DNA of 64,000 nucleotides from Arenicella xantha (GTDB lineage: Bacteria > Pseudomonadota > Gammaproteobacteria > Arenicellales > Arenicellaceae), in contig NZ_QNRT01000002.1 of assembly GCF_003315245.1 (NCBI RefSeq), positions 177,245 through 241,244 on the forward strand, written 5' to 3'. The position numbers were made by a program, and so were the translations under genes. Every line of letters starts with the position of its first letter. The stretch's first letter is position 1. This document shows, piece by piece, positions 15,161 through 23,442 of this stretch. Under the pieces are notes generated by a model. That model was not told the origin of the DNA and did not search any database. It worked only from the letters and a program-made list of their open reading frames with translations.

Positions 15161-17713
15161 ATGCTGCCATCGACTTGGGTCTTTAGACAGACACATCAAG
15201 CGATAAGGCTAATGGCAGTGTTTCTAGCGCTGACGATTAATTGTTCGGTACACGCTCTATCTGGCGGTGATGCTGAAGACGGCTTTCAAGCATTCGCGAA
15301 CTACACAATAAATTCAATTGCCATACAGCACGACGCTACCATTGTGCTCGGTGGAGCGTTTTCGACTATAAACGGCTTCTCGCGACCTGGTTTAGTGCGG
15401 CTCCACCCTGACGGCAGCCTTACCACCAACCCAGGTGCAGACGCGCCAATACTCGGCGTTGCTGTACAAGCAGATAACAAAATACTTATCGGAGGCTTAT
15501 TCACTAGTGTTGGTGGTGTTGAGCGCGCGGGCATTGCTCGGTTGAATGCGGATGGCACACTCGATTTAAGTTTTAATCCAGGTGCGGAAGGTGCCACTGG
15601 TTCATTTGCTTTTCTAGAGAATGGACAAATTATGGTAGGTGGTTTATTTAGCAGTATTGCCGGTGTTTTGAATAATAATATTGCGCGTCTAAATATGGAC
15701 GGCAGCATTGATTCAACGTTTCAAGCAACTACCGATGGCGCCGTGCGAAGCATAATTCAACTACCCGATGGAAAAACACTGATCGCGGGCGAATTCAGCA
15801 CCGTTAATGGTGAAAGTAGACGCGGTTTAGCACGCCTTAATGCAAACGGTTCTCTAGACCATCAGCTGAATGCAAACTTAGATGATGATGTATTCGCAAT
15901 GCAGCGTCAGATTGATGGAAGCATCATTATTGGTGGTCGCTTTACCCAAGTTTTCGGCGCTATTAGAGAAAGGTTAGCTAGAATAAATGACAACGATTTA
16001 CTGGATGCTAGTTTCGATCTACAGCCCGACGATGAAGTTAGAAGCATAGCAATACAAGACAACGGCGCCATTATTATCGGAGGCATGTTCAACTCTGTTT
16101 TTAAACCAGGCGTTGGGGTCACCGCGCGGAATCATATTGCCAAAATCACTAACTCGGGATTTCTTGATAGCAGTTTTGTTCCTAATGCAGACGGTGATGT
16201 GTTGGCCCTAGCACTACAACGCGATGGCAATATTCTTGCTGCCGGTCATTTTAATAGCGTGAATGGCTACAGTCGACCTTATATAGCCAGGCTCTATCCA
16301 AATGGCATCGTAGACCAAGACCTTATTGCCGATACAAATAGCAGTGTGCATGACCTCGCTGTGCAAGGCGACGGTAAAATAATCGTGGCAGGAAATTTTT
16401 CAAGCATTGGTGGGATTACAAAGGACAGGGTCGCGAGAGTTAATCAAGACGGAACCATAGATTCCACTTTTAGCGATCCAAATGTCAGTGGTTTTGTTTT
16501 TACTACGGCTATACAGCCTGATGGAAGGATTTTGATTGGTGGAAATATTGAAAGTGTAGATGGGACGACACGAACAAACATTGCTAGGCTTTTACCGAAC
16601 GGTGATCTAGATCCAATGTTTGATCCAAATGCAGATAATTCAGTGCTTGGCTTTGGCCTACAGAGAGATGGAAAGATAATCGTAGTTGGCCGTTTTGAAC
16701 ATATCGGTGGTGTTGAGAGGCACAGCATTGCCCGGTTGAATGCCGACGGCAGTATTGATGGCGCATTCAATCCAAATATAAATAACAGTGTTTCTGGCGT
16801 CCATGTCAGAGATGATGACAAAATGTTGGTAATTGGGGGGCTATCGAATATAGGGGGACAGCCCGTTTCCGGGATTGCACAGCTGAATCCGGATGGAAGC
16901 TTAGATACGTCATTTACCTCTCCATCAATATTTAGTATTGATACTATGGCTGTTCAGAAAAATGGAATGGTTGTAGTCGGCGGTAGATTCAACTCTGTTG
17001 GAGGAATTGCCAGGAACCGTTTAGCTCGATTTGATATAGATGGCAGCCTTGATATGACCTTCGACCCTGATGTCGATATGTCGGTGACAGCTCTGTCTAT
17101 TCAACCCGATGGTATGATTCTAGTCGGCGGGCGCTTTTCAAGCATTGGAGGTACGTCAAGAAGCATGCTTGCTAGGCTATTTCCAGATGGATCGGTTGAC
17201 CCAAATTTTGACCCCAATGTCGATAACACGGCTGAAGGCAATGAGACTATATCTTCAATTTTGTCGCAACACGACGGCAAGATTTTGATCGGTGGAAACT
17301 TCTCACAAATCGGGGCTAATAATAGAGAAAATTTAGCTCGATTAACGCCTGGCACACCAGCGCAACAGAGTCTTGATGTACTTCAGGACGAAGGTTCAGT
17401 TTTCTGGCATCGAACTGGATCAGGGCCTGAATTGAGCGACGTGCGATTTATGATTGAGTTTTTAGACGATGGTAATGTTGAAGACCTAGGGTTAGCCACC
17501 CCTGTTGATGGCGGTTGGCAAATAAGTGGAATCTCATTACCTGAAGAACGGCTATTTTCATTACATGGCATGGGTAGTTATGGCACCCGAAAAAGTAGTC
17601 GTGGTTCTAGTTTGCACAGTGAAAAAATATTTTATTTAGAACCACTCCCTGATGACTCCATGTGTTTTCCAATCATTGCAAGTAATGCAAAAATTGCAAT
17701 GATTTGTTTATGA
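15161..17713 (+). CDS. Delta-60 repeat beta-propeller-like secreted protein
   Basis: About 850 residues, mostly 13-14 tandem copies of the Delta-60 repeat: each has DGKILIGG-like and FSSIGG-like segments followed by R..IARLN.DGSLD..F. Such repeats form extracellular beta structures of unknown function. The open frame extends to a TTG at 15128, but ATG 15161 gives a plausible signal peptide (RQTHQAIRLMAVFLALT, cleavage near SVHA); ATG 15212 with TAAGG upstream is a third option. After the repeats comes a C-terminal domain of about 110 residues ending DDSMCFPIIASNAKIAMICL, similar to the tail of the haem/GSDH protein at 7548. It stands alone and is not obviously in an operon. Confidence 0.85.
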   Translation: MLPSTWVFRQTHQAIRLMAVFLALTINCSVHALSGGDAEDGFQAFANYTINSIAIQHDATIVLGGAFSTINGFSRPGLVRLHPDGSLTTNPGADAPILGVAVQADNKILIGGLFTSVGGVERAGIARLNADGTLDLSFNPGAEGATGSFAFLENGQIMVGGLFSSIAGVLNNNIARLNMDGSIDSTFQATTDGAVRSIIQLPDGKTLIAGEFSTVNGESRRGLARLNANGSLDHQLNANLDDDVFAMQRQIDGSIIIGGRFTQVFGAIRERLARINDNDLLDASFDLQPDDEVRSIAIQDNGAIIIGGMFNSVFKPGVGVTARNHIAKITNSGFLDSSFVPNADGDVLALALQRDGNILAAGHFNSVNGYSRPYIARLYPNGIVDQDLIADTNSSVHDLAVQGDGKIIVAGNFSSIGGITKDRVARVNQDGTIDSTFSDPNVSGFVFTTAIQPDGRILIGGNIESVDGTTRTNIARLLPNGDLDPMFDPNADNSVLGFGLQRDGKIIVVGRFEHIGGVERHSIARLNADGSIDGAFNPNINNSVSGVHVRDDDKMLVIGGLSNIGGQPVSGIAQLNPDGSLDTSFTSPSIFSIDTMAVQKNGMVVVGGRFNSVGGIARNRLARFDIDGSLDMTFDPDVDMSVTALSIQPDGMILVGGRFSSIGGTSRSMLARLFPDGSVDPNFDPNVDNTAEGNETISSILSQHDGKILIGGNFSQIGANNRENLARLTPGTPAQQSLDVLQDEGSVFWHRTGSGPELSDVRFMIEFLDDGNVEDLGLATPVDGGWQISGISLPEERLFSLHGMGSYGTRKSSRGSSLHSEKIFYLEPLPDDSMCFPIIASNAKIAMICL

Positions 17714-18107
17714 TGAGGTTATAGCGAGCTCTGACAGTCGGCTTTCTAGCCCATACCGGACATGAGCCCATTCGCTAGCAAAACAGCATAAAATGAATTA
17801 TCTCACCCGAGAATTGGTACTAAGTTTGGGGAAAGGTCAGATGGAAGATGACCTAAAGAAAGCAAGGTGATAGCGAAGGGGTCGATGCAGGAGCGTATTC
17901 ATCGCTCCGCACGACCGCAACGCTATCTTTGATACCTTGGAGTTCTGACAATAACTGTATGCACGATATGCAGAATTTCAAACCCGATCTAGCGAAGTAT
18001 GTAAGGAGGTTTCACTGCTCTATGAAAGTCGATTTTTTGCCCAAAGCGGTCAGTTAAGAGCTAACCAACCGGTGAACACAAAGAGAACGCTTTAATCAAT
18101 TAAATCA
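17714..18107. other. Intergenic between convergent genes
   Basis: About 390 bases between the Delta-60 gene (plus) and a membrane protein gene (minus). No ORF with a ribosome site, no clear terminator with a T-run and no repeat shared with the rest of the window were found. Confidence 0.45.
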
Positions 18108-18899
18108 TTATGTCTTGAGCAGATAAACCAATGTCATCAGCCCTACGACTAAAGGAAGAAAAATTTCATACCACCACAAAAGGCTTCCATATAGTTTTTT
18201 TCGGTATCTTTTCATTACCTTTTTACTCCATTCCGATCGAGCTTTTGTTATATAAGTTGATTCTTCTGAAGTCATGGCTTCATCACTAATTACATTCCAT
18301 GTAGACTGTCCCGATGTCCCACCCGCTTCCATCTTTCTTAAACGAACAGCCCATTCAGCACGCTTGCTCATACTTTTAGTGAGATACAAATCACTTACCA
18401 GAACTGTCACGCCCGTTTCCACCTCGACACGCTTATCGCCGATGGCTGCATCGGGGTTCAAACCCTTTAAACGGATGACGCACTCTTCACGATCACCAAA
18501 ATCAAATTGATCAGTTTTCCGAACCCAGTCACTCCTAGGCACAATTCTATAAAATCTTAATCCATCGATGCTCACCATAATCCGTTTAATATCCGAATAA
18601 AAATCAAACAAAAATGATAGTTCGAAGTATGCGATAAAGATCGCCATCATCCAGAAAACGGGGTTCAAATCCCTCAGCGGTTCACTAAACTTTATAAACA
18701 GTATTGACGACAGCTCTAACTTTGGATCCAAGGTCGCCAAATACAAAAGCGCTAGGCTCACGGATATCCCAAGGATAAGGTTACGCCTCTTGGATCTTGT
18801 AAATTGGCTTAGTACATGGTTTGGAGTCAACGCAGCCAATGAATACTTTGAGACATAATAATCTTGATCTGATTTCACGTTTGGGCTGTGTCCTAACAT
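18108..18899 (-). CDS. Hypothetical inner-membrane protein, 263 aa
   Basis: Three hydrophobic segments are visible: about 40-57 (NLILGISVSLALLYLATL), 80-101 (VFWMMAIFIAYFELSFLF) and 240-260 (IFLPLVVGLMTLVYLL). Between the second and third lies a soluble region of about 135 residues, rich in charge (DWVRKTDQFDFGDREECVIRL, then VEVETGVTVLVSDLYLT). GAGG precedes the ATG. It is a single gene with no co-directional partner, lying between the Delta-60 gene and the island. The family is not recognised. Confidence 0.6.
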   Translation of the reverse strand: MLGHSPNVKSDQDYYVSKYSLAALTPNHVLSQFTRSKRRNLILGISVSLALLYLATLDPKLELSSILFIKFSEPLRDLNPVFWMMAIFIAYFELSFLFDFYSDIKRIMVSIDGLRFYRIVPRSDWVRKTDQFDFGDREECVIRLKGLNPDAAIGDKRVEVETGVTVLVSDLYLTKSMSKRAEWAVRLRKMEAGGTSGQSTWNVISDEAMTSEESTYITKARSEWSKKVMKRYRKKLYGSLLWWYEIFLPLVVGLMTLVYLLKT

Positions 18900-19146
18900 T
18901 TCAAAGTCCTCTTCACTAGCTAGTTTGTGATCGTGCTTCTGCAGTGAGAATATAATTTCACCGACTCGGGGCAGCTATAGCCTCAAATCAATGGATGGCC
19001 GAAATGAGTATGTTTCTGACCATGCAAAAAGTCAATTTCTGCTCTACAGTGCATATCCACATCCAGTTAGTTCGGAGGATGACCTTACGCGGAAATCATA
19101 TGCATGTACTCTGCAATTCCGAATACGGTTGGTTTCTAGAATCATA

Positions 19147-19210
19147 AAGCACCTTCCCAATGTCTACATTGCGTCTACGTAACAGAAATGCATCGACAGA
19201 CTGGAGTTAA
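19147..19210 (+). repeat. Fossil of the RAYT element leader
   Basis: AAGCACCTTCC(C)AATGTC, then CTGGAGTTA about 45 bases on, match in order and spacing the leader before the three transposase copies (AAGCACCTTCCAAAATGTC ... CTGGAGTTACGG). The middle is diverged and no transposase frame follows. It lies just outside the left att site of the island. The preceding bases 18900-19146 show nothing else. Confidence 0.45.
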
Positions 19211-19257
19211 GAAAATATTGAAAAATTATCTAAATCATTGTTTTTTTAAGGAATTTA

Positions 19258-19273
19258 AATGGTGCCGGGGCCG
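19258..19273. repeat. Left attachment site (att)
   Basis: A 16-base sequence equal to the tRNA-Leu 3' end plus CCA and flank, except for one missing C in the C-run. It marks the distal island junction. Confidence 0.8.
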
Positions 19274-19335
19274 CACCAACATGACTTCCACAACACATTG
19301 ATTAAATTAAATATTCCAACAACATATATGCAAAC

Positions 19336-19360
19336 TACCCCCATTTATACCCCCAAATAA
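19336..19360. repeat. Integrase arm-type repeats, left end
   Basis: TACCCCCATTTATACCCCCAAATAA holds two TACCCCC units. The second, TACCCCCAAATAA, is identical to a copy at the right end (30094-30106). Paired TACCCCC units near both ends fit arm-binding sites of the P4-type integrase. The rest of 19274-19572 has no recognisable gene. Confidence 0.6.
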
Positions 19361-19572
19361 TTTTATACAACCGCTTTTATGAGATAATTTAGTGGTTAAA
19401 AGTTCCAGCTGTCTATACATAAAAAACCTAGTAAGCGTCTTCAATAAGCTCGAGAGTACAGAGGTGTACCGCATACTCCATGTATGTAAAGTCACTTCAA
19501 AATTCACCAGCTAGATCACCACAGCGCGGCAGAGCTACCCCTGCCAATTCATCGTAGACAGAACCTAAGGAG

Positions 19573-20025
19573 TTAGGGCGCTAGACCATTCTTATTAGCT
19601 ACCGTTTTAATCTTGCTTAACAGGTACTCCTCAAGCGCGGGGGCTTCGAATCTTGAGGTATCTGGCACCACAATCATGTAAACATATCTAACGTCAAAGT
19701 TCTCCCATTCATGTCTAAGTTTGCAGGTAGTTCTAAGTTTGTCTGCATAAGTGCAATAACTATTCACTCTATAGCCTAGCCCATTTCCCATGGATGCTTT
19801 GCCGATATAGAAAACTTCAAGGCTCGATGTCAAAAAAGCATAGACACCCGCCTCATCAAGGTACGGCCATGGATCAACCCATGTAGAACCAACAAGACTA
19901 GATGCGCCCGATTTCTCAGGAAAGAGATCAATCAGCTCGCTCCTTTTAAACGCCTCTAAACTCGAATGTCTATAAGTCTCACAATAAATATCAACGGCTG
20001 CATCTAAATCATCTAAAGTCATCAA
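19573..20025 (-). CDS. GIY-YIG domain protein
   Basis: A 150-residue protein. GVY at residues 60-62 and YIGKA at 73-77, followed by R86 and a late ALEEYLLSKI...NKNG, fit the GIY-YIG nuclease fold (the glutamate in LEEYL would bind metal). The first 55 residues are not recognised. It is the outermost gene at the left end of the island, 49 bases downstream of the integrase. It could be a homing-type or defence nuclease, or a DNA-binding relic. Known families UvrC and homing endonucleases share only the core motif. Confidence 0.7.
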   Translation of the reverse strand: MMTLDDLDAAVDIYCETYRHSSLEAFKRSELIDLFPEKSGASSLVGSTWVDPWPYLDEAGVYAFLTSSLEVFYIGKASMGNGLGYRVNSYCTYADKLRTTCKLRHEWENFDVRYVYMIVVPDTSRFEAPALEEYLLSKIKTVANKNGLAP

Positions 20026-20074
20026 TTATCCACCTCATAGTAAAATCAAAATACTAGCATGGCGAATCCCCAGC

Positions 20075-21172
20075 TCAAACAACGCTCTGATTTCTTATTT
20101 CCAGCGCAACTGCTCTCGCCAACTCCTGAACATGGTTCGGCTCTTCAGCCTGCGGGTTTCTAAATTGTTCAAAAATTTCCGATTGTTTTTGAGGTTGCAC
20201 CTCACCGTAACTCATGAAGGTAGTCAAAACCTTCGTATGCCCAAGATTTTGGCTCCATGCCTTGAATTGTTCAACAGTGTTACAACGCTGTTCGCCAAGT
20301 GAGGCAAGAGTGTCCCGAAAACTATGAGGATTGAAGTAATCTAAATCGGCTTGAGTGAATGCCTCTTTGAAAATATCGCGAATTGGATTAGTTGTTGTCC
20401 AGTGCTCTCTTTTTAGGCCACTTGCTTCAAACTGCTGTTGTTCGTTTACAATCATTCTAGTTTTAGGAAATAAGGGGTCATCGTTGCCGAACAGCGCCTC
20501 AGACCTCAGGTAGTTAATCCAATCGGCCACAATCCCGATAATATCCTCACCCACAGGGAAGAAGTAGCTAGTAAAGGATTTGCTAAACTTGGTATCGACT
20601 TCTCTTGCGTCCTGAATTACACGCTGACCTGCCAAGTCGACGTGCTTCAACTTCATTGATGCTATCGCGGCATCACGAGCGCCTGACAATAGCGTGAAGG
20701 CTATAAGCGCCCTATTTCGACGCTGTATAGGCGTGCTTACTTCCATCGAATCGAGAACGTGCCGAATTTGTTCTATGGTTGGCGCTAGCTTTTCACGACG
20801 AGTCGTGGCTATTCGGGCGTCTTTGGTTGATAGGTTGAAATATTCCATATCACCATATTGAAGACTAGACTTATATCCAGTTTGCTGGCACAACCACTGA
20901 AAAAATGATTTAACATGCCTGAGCGTAGTGTGTAGTGTAGACCTGCTAAGTGGTTTACCGGTCGACTTATTGAGTTGTTTTGCTAAGTGGGCTTTAAAGC
21001 CTTTTGCCTGTTGGTAATGAAACTTCTTAAAATCACCGTTTTTTATGTAATCCTCAAACCGACTAAGAGCCATCGCGACGCCATCGACAGTGGCGGAGTT
21101 TTGGCCCTTGGCATCGCTTAGAAATGTGAAGTATTGACGCTTGATACGCTCGTTTTTTGCATTGTGTTTCAT
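20075..21172 (-). CDS. Tyrosine site-specific recombinase (second integrase)
   Basis: A 365-residue protein. The N-terminal SAM-like core-binding domain spans about 10-115. The catalytic domain has R166 (LLSGARDAAI), H283-x-x-R286 (NPHSFRDTL), H312 (LGHTK) and the nucleophile Y322 (FMSYGEV), so all catalytic residues are present. It differs from the P4-type integrase at 28863, having no DUF4102 arm domain. Its neighbours, an HTH/zinc protein and AlpA upstream, suggest it belongs to its own recombination module, either a nested element or an excision system. Confidence 0.85.
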   Translation of the reverse strand: MKHNAKNERIKRQYFTFLSDAKGQNSATVDGVAMALSRFEDYIKNGDFKKFHYQQAKGFKAHLAKQLNKSTGKPLSRSTLHTTLRHVKSFFQWLCQQTGYKSSLQYGDMEYFNLSTKDARIATTRREKLAPTIEQIRHVLDSMEVSTPIQRRNRALIAFTLLSGARDAAIASMKLKHVDLAGQRVIQDAREVDTKFSKSFTSYFFPVGEDIIGIVADWINYLRSEALFGNDDPLFPKTRMIVNEQQQFEASGLKREHWTTTNPIRDIFKEAFTQADLDYFNPHSFRDTLASLGEQRCNTVEQFKAWSQNLGHTKVLTTFMSYGEVQPQKQSEIFEQFRNPQAEEPNHVQELARAVALEIRNQSVV

Positions 21173-21236
21173 GGTGTATTTATCTCTTAGTAAAAGTAAC
21201 TGTATTAAGGGGGTTGGTATTACCTACCTATGTGTT

Positions 21237-21653
21237 TTAGGCCTCTCTTACAGTCACCTCCAATTTACGTCGAAGTTCAGGCAAAGTATTTACGCTGGAG
21301 ATCTTATTGAGCAGGGTTTCGCACACAGAGCAAATTGCGACTAATCTCCCGGTAGTTTGGTTTATTGGAGCAAATTCGACCATATCGCCGTAAGGTGTTC
21401 GTGGTTGTCGGCATTTCAAGCAGTACAGCTCATGTAACTCACAAGGCTGCTTCAATCGCTTGTTTTTGGTCTTTAAGTAATCCCTTAATTGTTGACCTTG
21501 CACGCAGATTGGGCGCAAGCCATCAATCGGCCTCAATCCATCTTTTAGCCATGCCCGCACAGTGCCTTTGAAAACACCAAAGAGCGTGGCGATCTCTGCA
21601 ACGGAATAGCTATAGTGAATTTTTGCTAGATTTGGATTGTAGCGTTTAGCCAT
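21237..21653 (-). CDS. HTH and zinc-ribbon-like regulatory protein
   Basis: A 138-residue protein. Residues of about 16-60 read as a helix-turn-helix with AlpA/MerR character (VAEIATLFGVFKGTVRAWLK). Two CxxC pairs follow (CLKC at about 78-81 and CSVC at about 108-111), which would bind one zinc. Its ATG overlaps the stop of alpA by one base (TAATG), so the two are coupled. It is probably a DNA-binding accessory of the neighbouring integrase. Confidence 0.6.
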   Translation of the reverse strand: MAKRYNPNLAKIHYSYSVAEIATLFGVFKGTVRAWLKDGLRPIDGLRPICVQGQQLRDYLKTKNKRLKQPCELHELYCLKCRQPRTPYGDMVEFAPINQTTGRLVAICSVCETLLNKISSVNTLPELRRKLEVTVREA

Positions 21654-21847
21654 TACCCTACCTCCCTGCTGCCTTCAATTCTCTCGACAAGCCAATTCTG
21701 AATATCACTTTCTAGCCAGCCCACCGCTCGCCCGCCCAAAGAAATTGGCTTTGGGAACTCGCTGTTTGCTATACGTAAATAGATGCTGCTACGAGATAAA
21801 CCAGTAATTTCTCTAACATCGGGAAGCCTTAGTATTTTGTGTGTCAT
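21653..21847 (-). CDS. AlpA family transcriptional regulator / excisionase-like protein
   Basis: A 64-residue protein with the AlpA pattern: LRLPDVREITGLSRSSIYLR (winged-helix recognition), then FPKPISLGGRAVGWLESDIQNWL. AlpA proteins activate integrase or excision functions of islands and prophages. It is the first gene of the module alpA, HTH/zinc protein, integrase, with a palindrome-rich upstream region of 96 bases. Confidence 0.9.
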   Translation of the reverse strand: MTHKILRLPDVREITGLSRSSIYLRIANSEFPKPISLGGRAVGWLESDIQNWLVERIEGSREVG

Positions 21848-21904
21848 CGTTGAACCTCATAAAGGTAATTAGGATGACTGTAAGGCTATGTGTAATGTCC
21901 ACAA

Positions 21905-21941
21905 CTAAGGACTAACTAGGTTTTAGGATTCCTAATTAGGT
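21905..21941 (-). promoter_or_regulatory. Operator-like repeats upstream of alpA
   Basis: On the minus strand AACCTAATTAGG is followed after about 20 bases by AACCTAGTTAG, two direct copies. The first contains the perfect palindrome CCTAATTAGG (21931-21940). A related AATTAGGAT occurs nearer to the gene (21866-21875). This placement fits autoregulation or promoter binding of the alpA module. Confidence 0.5.
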
Positions 21942-21943
21942 TG

Positions 21944-22933
21944 TTATTTGTTTCTTGATTCAAGCGCTGCGGGTATTTGACTTAAAACCTTTCTAATAGT
22001 GTCGTCACTGACTCTCGCACCCATTTCTTCGGTTGCAGCTTCTATTGCTTTAGATATACCTCGCTGGTTATAGTCGAAATTCGCTTGATCGCACATAGTC
22101 GCCAATAAAACCAACAACGTATTTCGCTCCCTAGCACCAAGGCTCGAGCCTGAGCCTTGCGTGTCTTCACCCAATGATGACAAAAACCTGAGCACTTCAT
22201 CGCTTTTCACGACATAGACAGCATCGTTAGGCAGTCCCCCCATTGGATAGTAGTCATTCTCCTTCGCGGTCTCTGATCTCTTTTCAAGGTACTCAGCTCT
22301 CGACGCGCGGTAGTCTTCGTGTAGCTTTCGAGCCGCTTTTTTTGAAATATTTTTCTCAATGATCGTTCTTTCTAATAACTCTCCACTTGCCTTGGAACCT
22401 TTTTCAAACTCATTCTGCTCAAAGCTTTCTTGCAACTGGCAAACCTGATTACCGCGCTGTAAAAAGACACCTTCAATCGTTTCCAATGTGACTGCGGGAC
22501 CATCAGTTAACATTTGGTATTCATGCTCTAAGTCCAATTGCTCAGCACCCCACATAGACAAATCCCACGTACCCCCGACAGTTATGATTTCATCGTCCAA
22601 ATTAATATATTTGTCCTCGCTTAACTTGAGGCTCTTAAGCACCGTTATTTGAGCAATGTCCTGCTCCAACTCTACTCCGTCAGACAGCAACCTCTTCAGC
22701 AATTCTGGGGTAAAAATCGAGGGAGAATCATAATAGACTGCATCTTCAAGACCACCAACTGTCCCTATTCGTGCTTTCGCAAAGTTCACAAGATTAACCG
22801 ACAACTTCAAATGCCCATCAAGCGCGAGCCGAAATATGTCTTTCTTTTCAACTTGCTCGCCAAAAGCCGATGAAAAATGGGTTGCGGCCTCGGCTATCGT
22901 CAACCATTCTTTGAGTTTAAATAGCTTGCTCAT
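21944..22933 (-). CDS. Unknown protein, 329 aa, coupled to the hsd operon
   Basis: Not recognised as a named family. The N-terminus (EWLTIAEAATHFSSAFGEQV...KDIFRLALDGHLKLSV) looks like a helix-turn-helix with a wing. The centre has a helical, Glu/Lys-rich segment (about 170-225), and the C-terminal 80 residues (NTLLVLLATMCDQANFDYNQ ... VSDDTIRKVLSQI) again look like a DNA-binding helix pair. Its ATG overlaps the stop of the 171-aa gene by four bases. It is the last gene of the chain hsdM-hsdS-hsdR-171 aa-329 aa, hence probably an accessory or regulator of the R-M system. Confidence 0.6.
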   Translation of the reverse strand: MSKLFKLKEWLTIAEAATHFSSAFGEQVEKKDIFRLALDGHLKLSVNLVNFAKARIGTVGGLEDAVYYDSPSIFTPELLKRLLSDGVELEQDIAQITVLKSLKLSEDKYINLDDEIITVGGTWDLSMWGAEQLDLEHEYQMLTDGPAVTLETIEGVFLQRGNQVCQLQESFEQNEFEKGSKASGELLERTIIEKNISKKAARKLHEDYRASRAEYLEKRSETAKENDYYPMGGLPNDAVYVVKSDEVLRFLSSLGEDTQGSGSSLGARERNTLLVLLATMCDQANFDYNQRGISKAIEAATEEMGARVSDDTIRKVLSQIPAALESRNK

Positions 22934-23442
22934 TGGTTATATACTTGATCAGCATACTTAAGATTTTTCTTTGTTAGACTCAAAAACCAAGCCTTCTGCG
23001 TCGAACTCCAGCTTTTCAACTCCCAAAACAAACCCCACTCAAACCGATAAATAGCCCTTAGCAACATTGAATCATTCAAGATACAGACCAACAGATAGTC
23101 GAAACGCTTATCTTGCAAATTATGATCATTTGATAGATGAAATAAACCCGTACGCTTTGCGCTCGATAGAGTTACTGATTTGGTGGAATAAGCCAACCAG
23201 TCGCAGTCTTCTGCATCCACATCCTTTGCATTTGTGGGTAGTACGGCAAAACTCGGAAGCCCTACCTGTTTATTGAAAATAGTCTCACAATAACGCTCAC
23301 CCAGCTCACCGACGATATTCTTGGTTCGGATAATTCCCCTTTCGCGAAGCGCCCCCAAAACGTGACCATAGGCCAGAATTAACTCCTCATCAGTGAGGTT
23401 GGACAAGTCTAGAGGCAATCTAATCTCCCCCCCGCTGCTCAT
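22930..23442 (-). CDS. Unknown protein coupled to hsdR
   Basis: 171 residues if started at ATG 23442 (MSSGGEIRLPLDLSNLTDEE); an upstream Met at 23496 lies deep inside hsdR and is less likely. The pattern ALRERGIIRTKNIVGELGER resembles small proteins often found beside restriction or mobile loci (I think of DUF6998, unverified). The centre (CDWLAYSTKSVTLSSAKRTG, then RFDYLLVCIL) could be a PD-(D/E)xK-like fold, but no clear triad is visible. It overlaps the end of hsdR by 23 bases and the next gene by four. Confidence 0.55.
   Translation of the reverse strand: MSSGGEIRLPLDLSNLTDEELILAYGHVLGALRERGIIRTKNIVGELGERYCETIFNKQVGLPSFAVLPTNAKDVDAEDCDWLAYSTKSVTLSSAKRTGLFHLSNDHNLQDKRFDYLLVCILNDSMLLRAIYRFEWGLFWELKSWSSTQKAWFLSLTKKNLKYADQVYNQ

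Noticed and set aside
15301-17571. Several minus-strand frames opposite the Delta-60 gene
   Set aside because: They mirror the repeated codons of the Delta-60 repeats and have no start context of their own.
15161-17713. Direct repeats that could be taken for a CRISPR or tandem DNA repeat
   Set aside because: The repetition is at protein level (Delta-60 units of about 50 residues) with diverged DNA, and no regular spacers.
18991-19182. 63-codon plus-strand frame before the island
   Set aside because: No Shine-Dalgarno sequence, no recognisable composition, and it overlaps the fossil RAYT leader.
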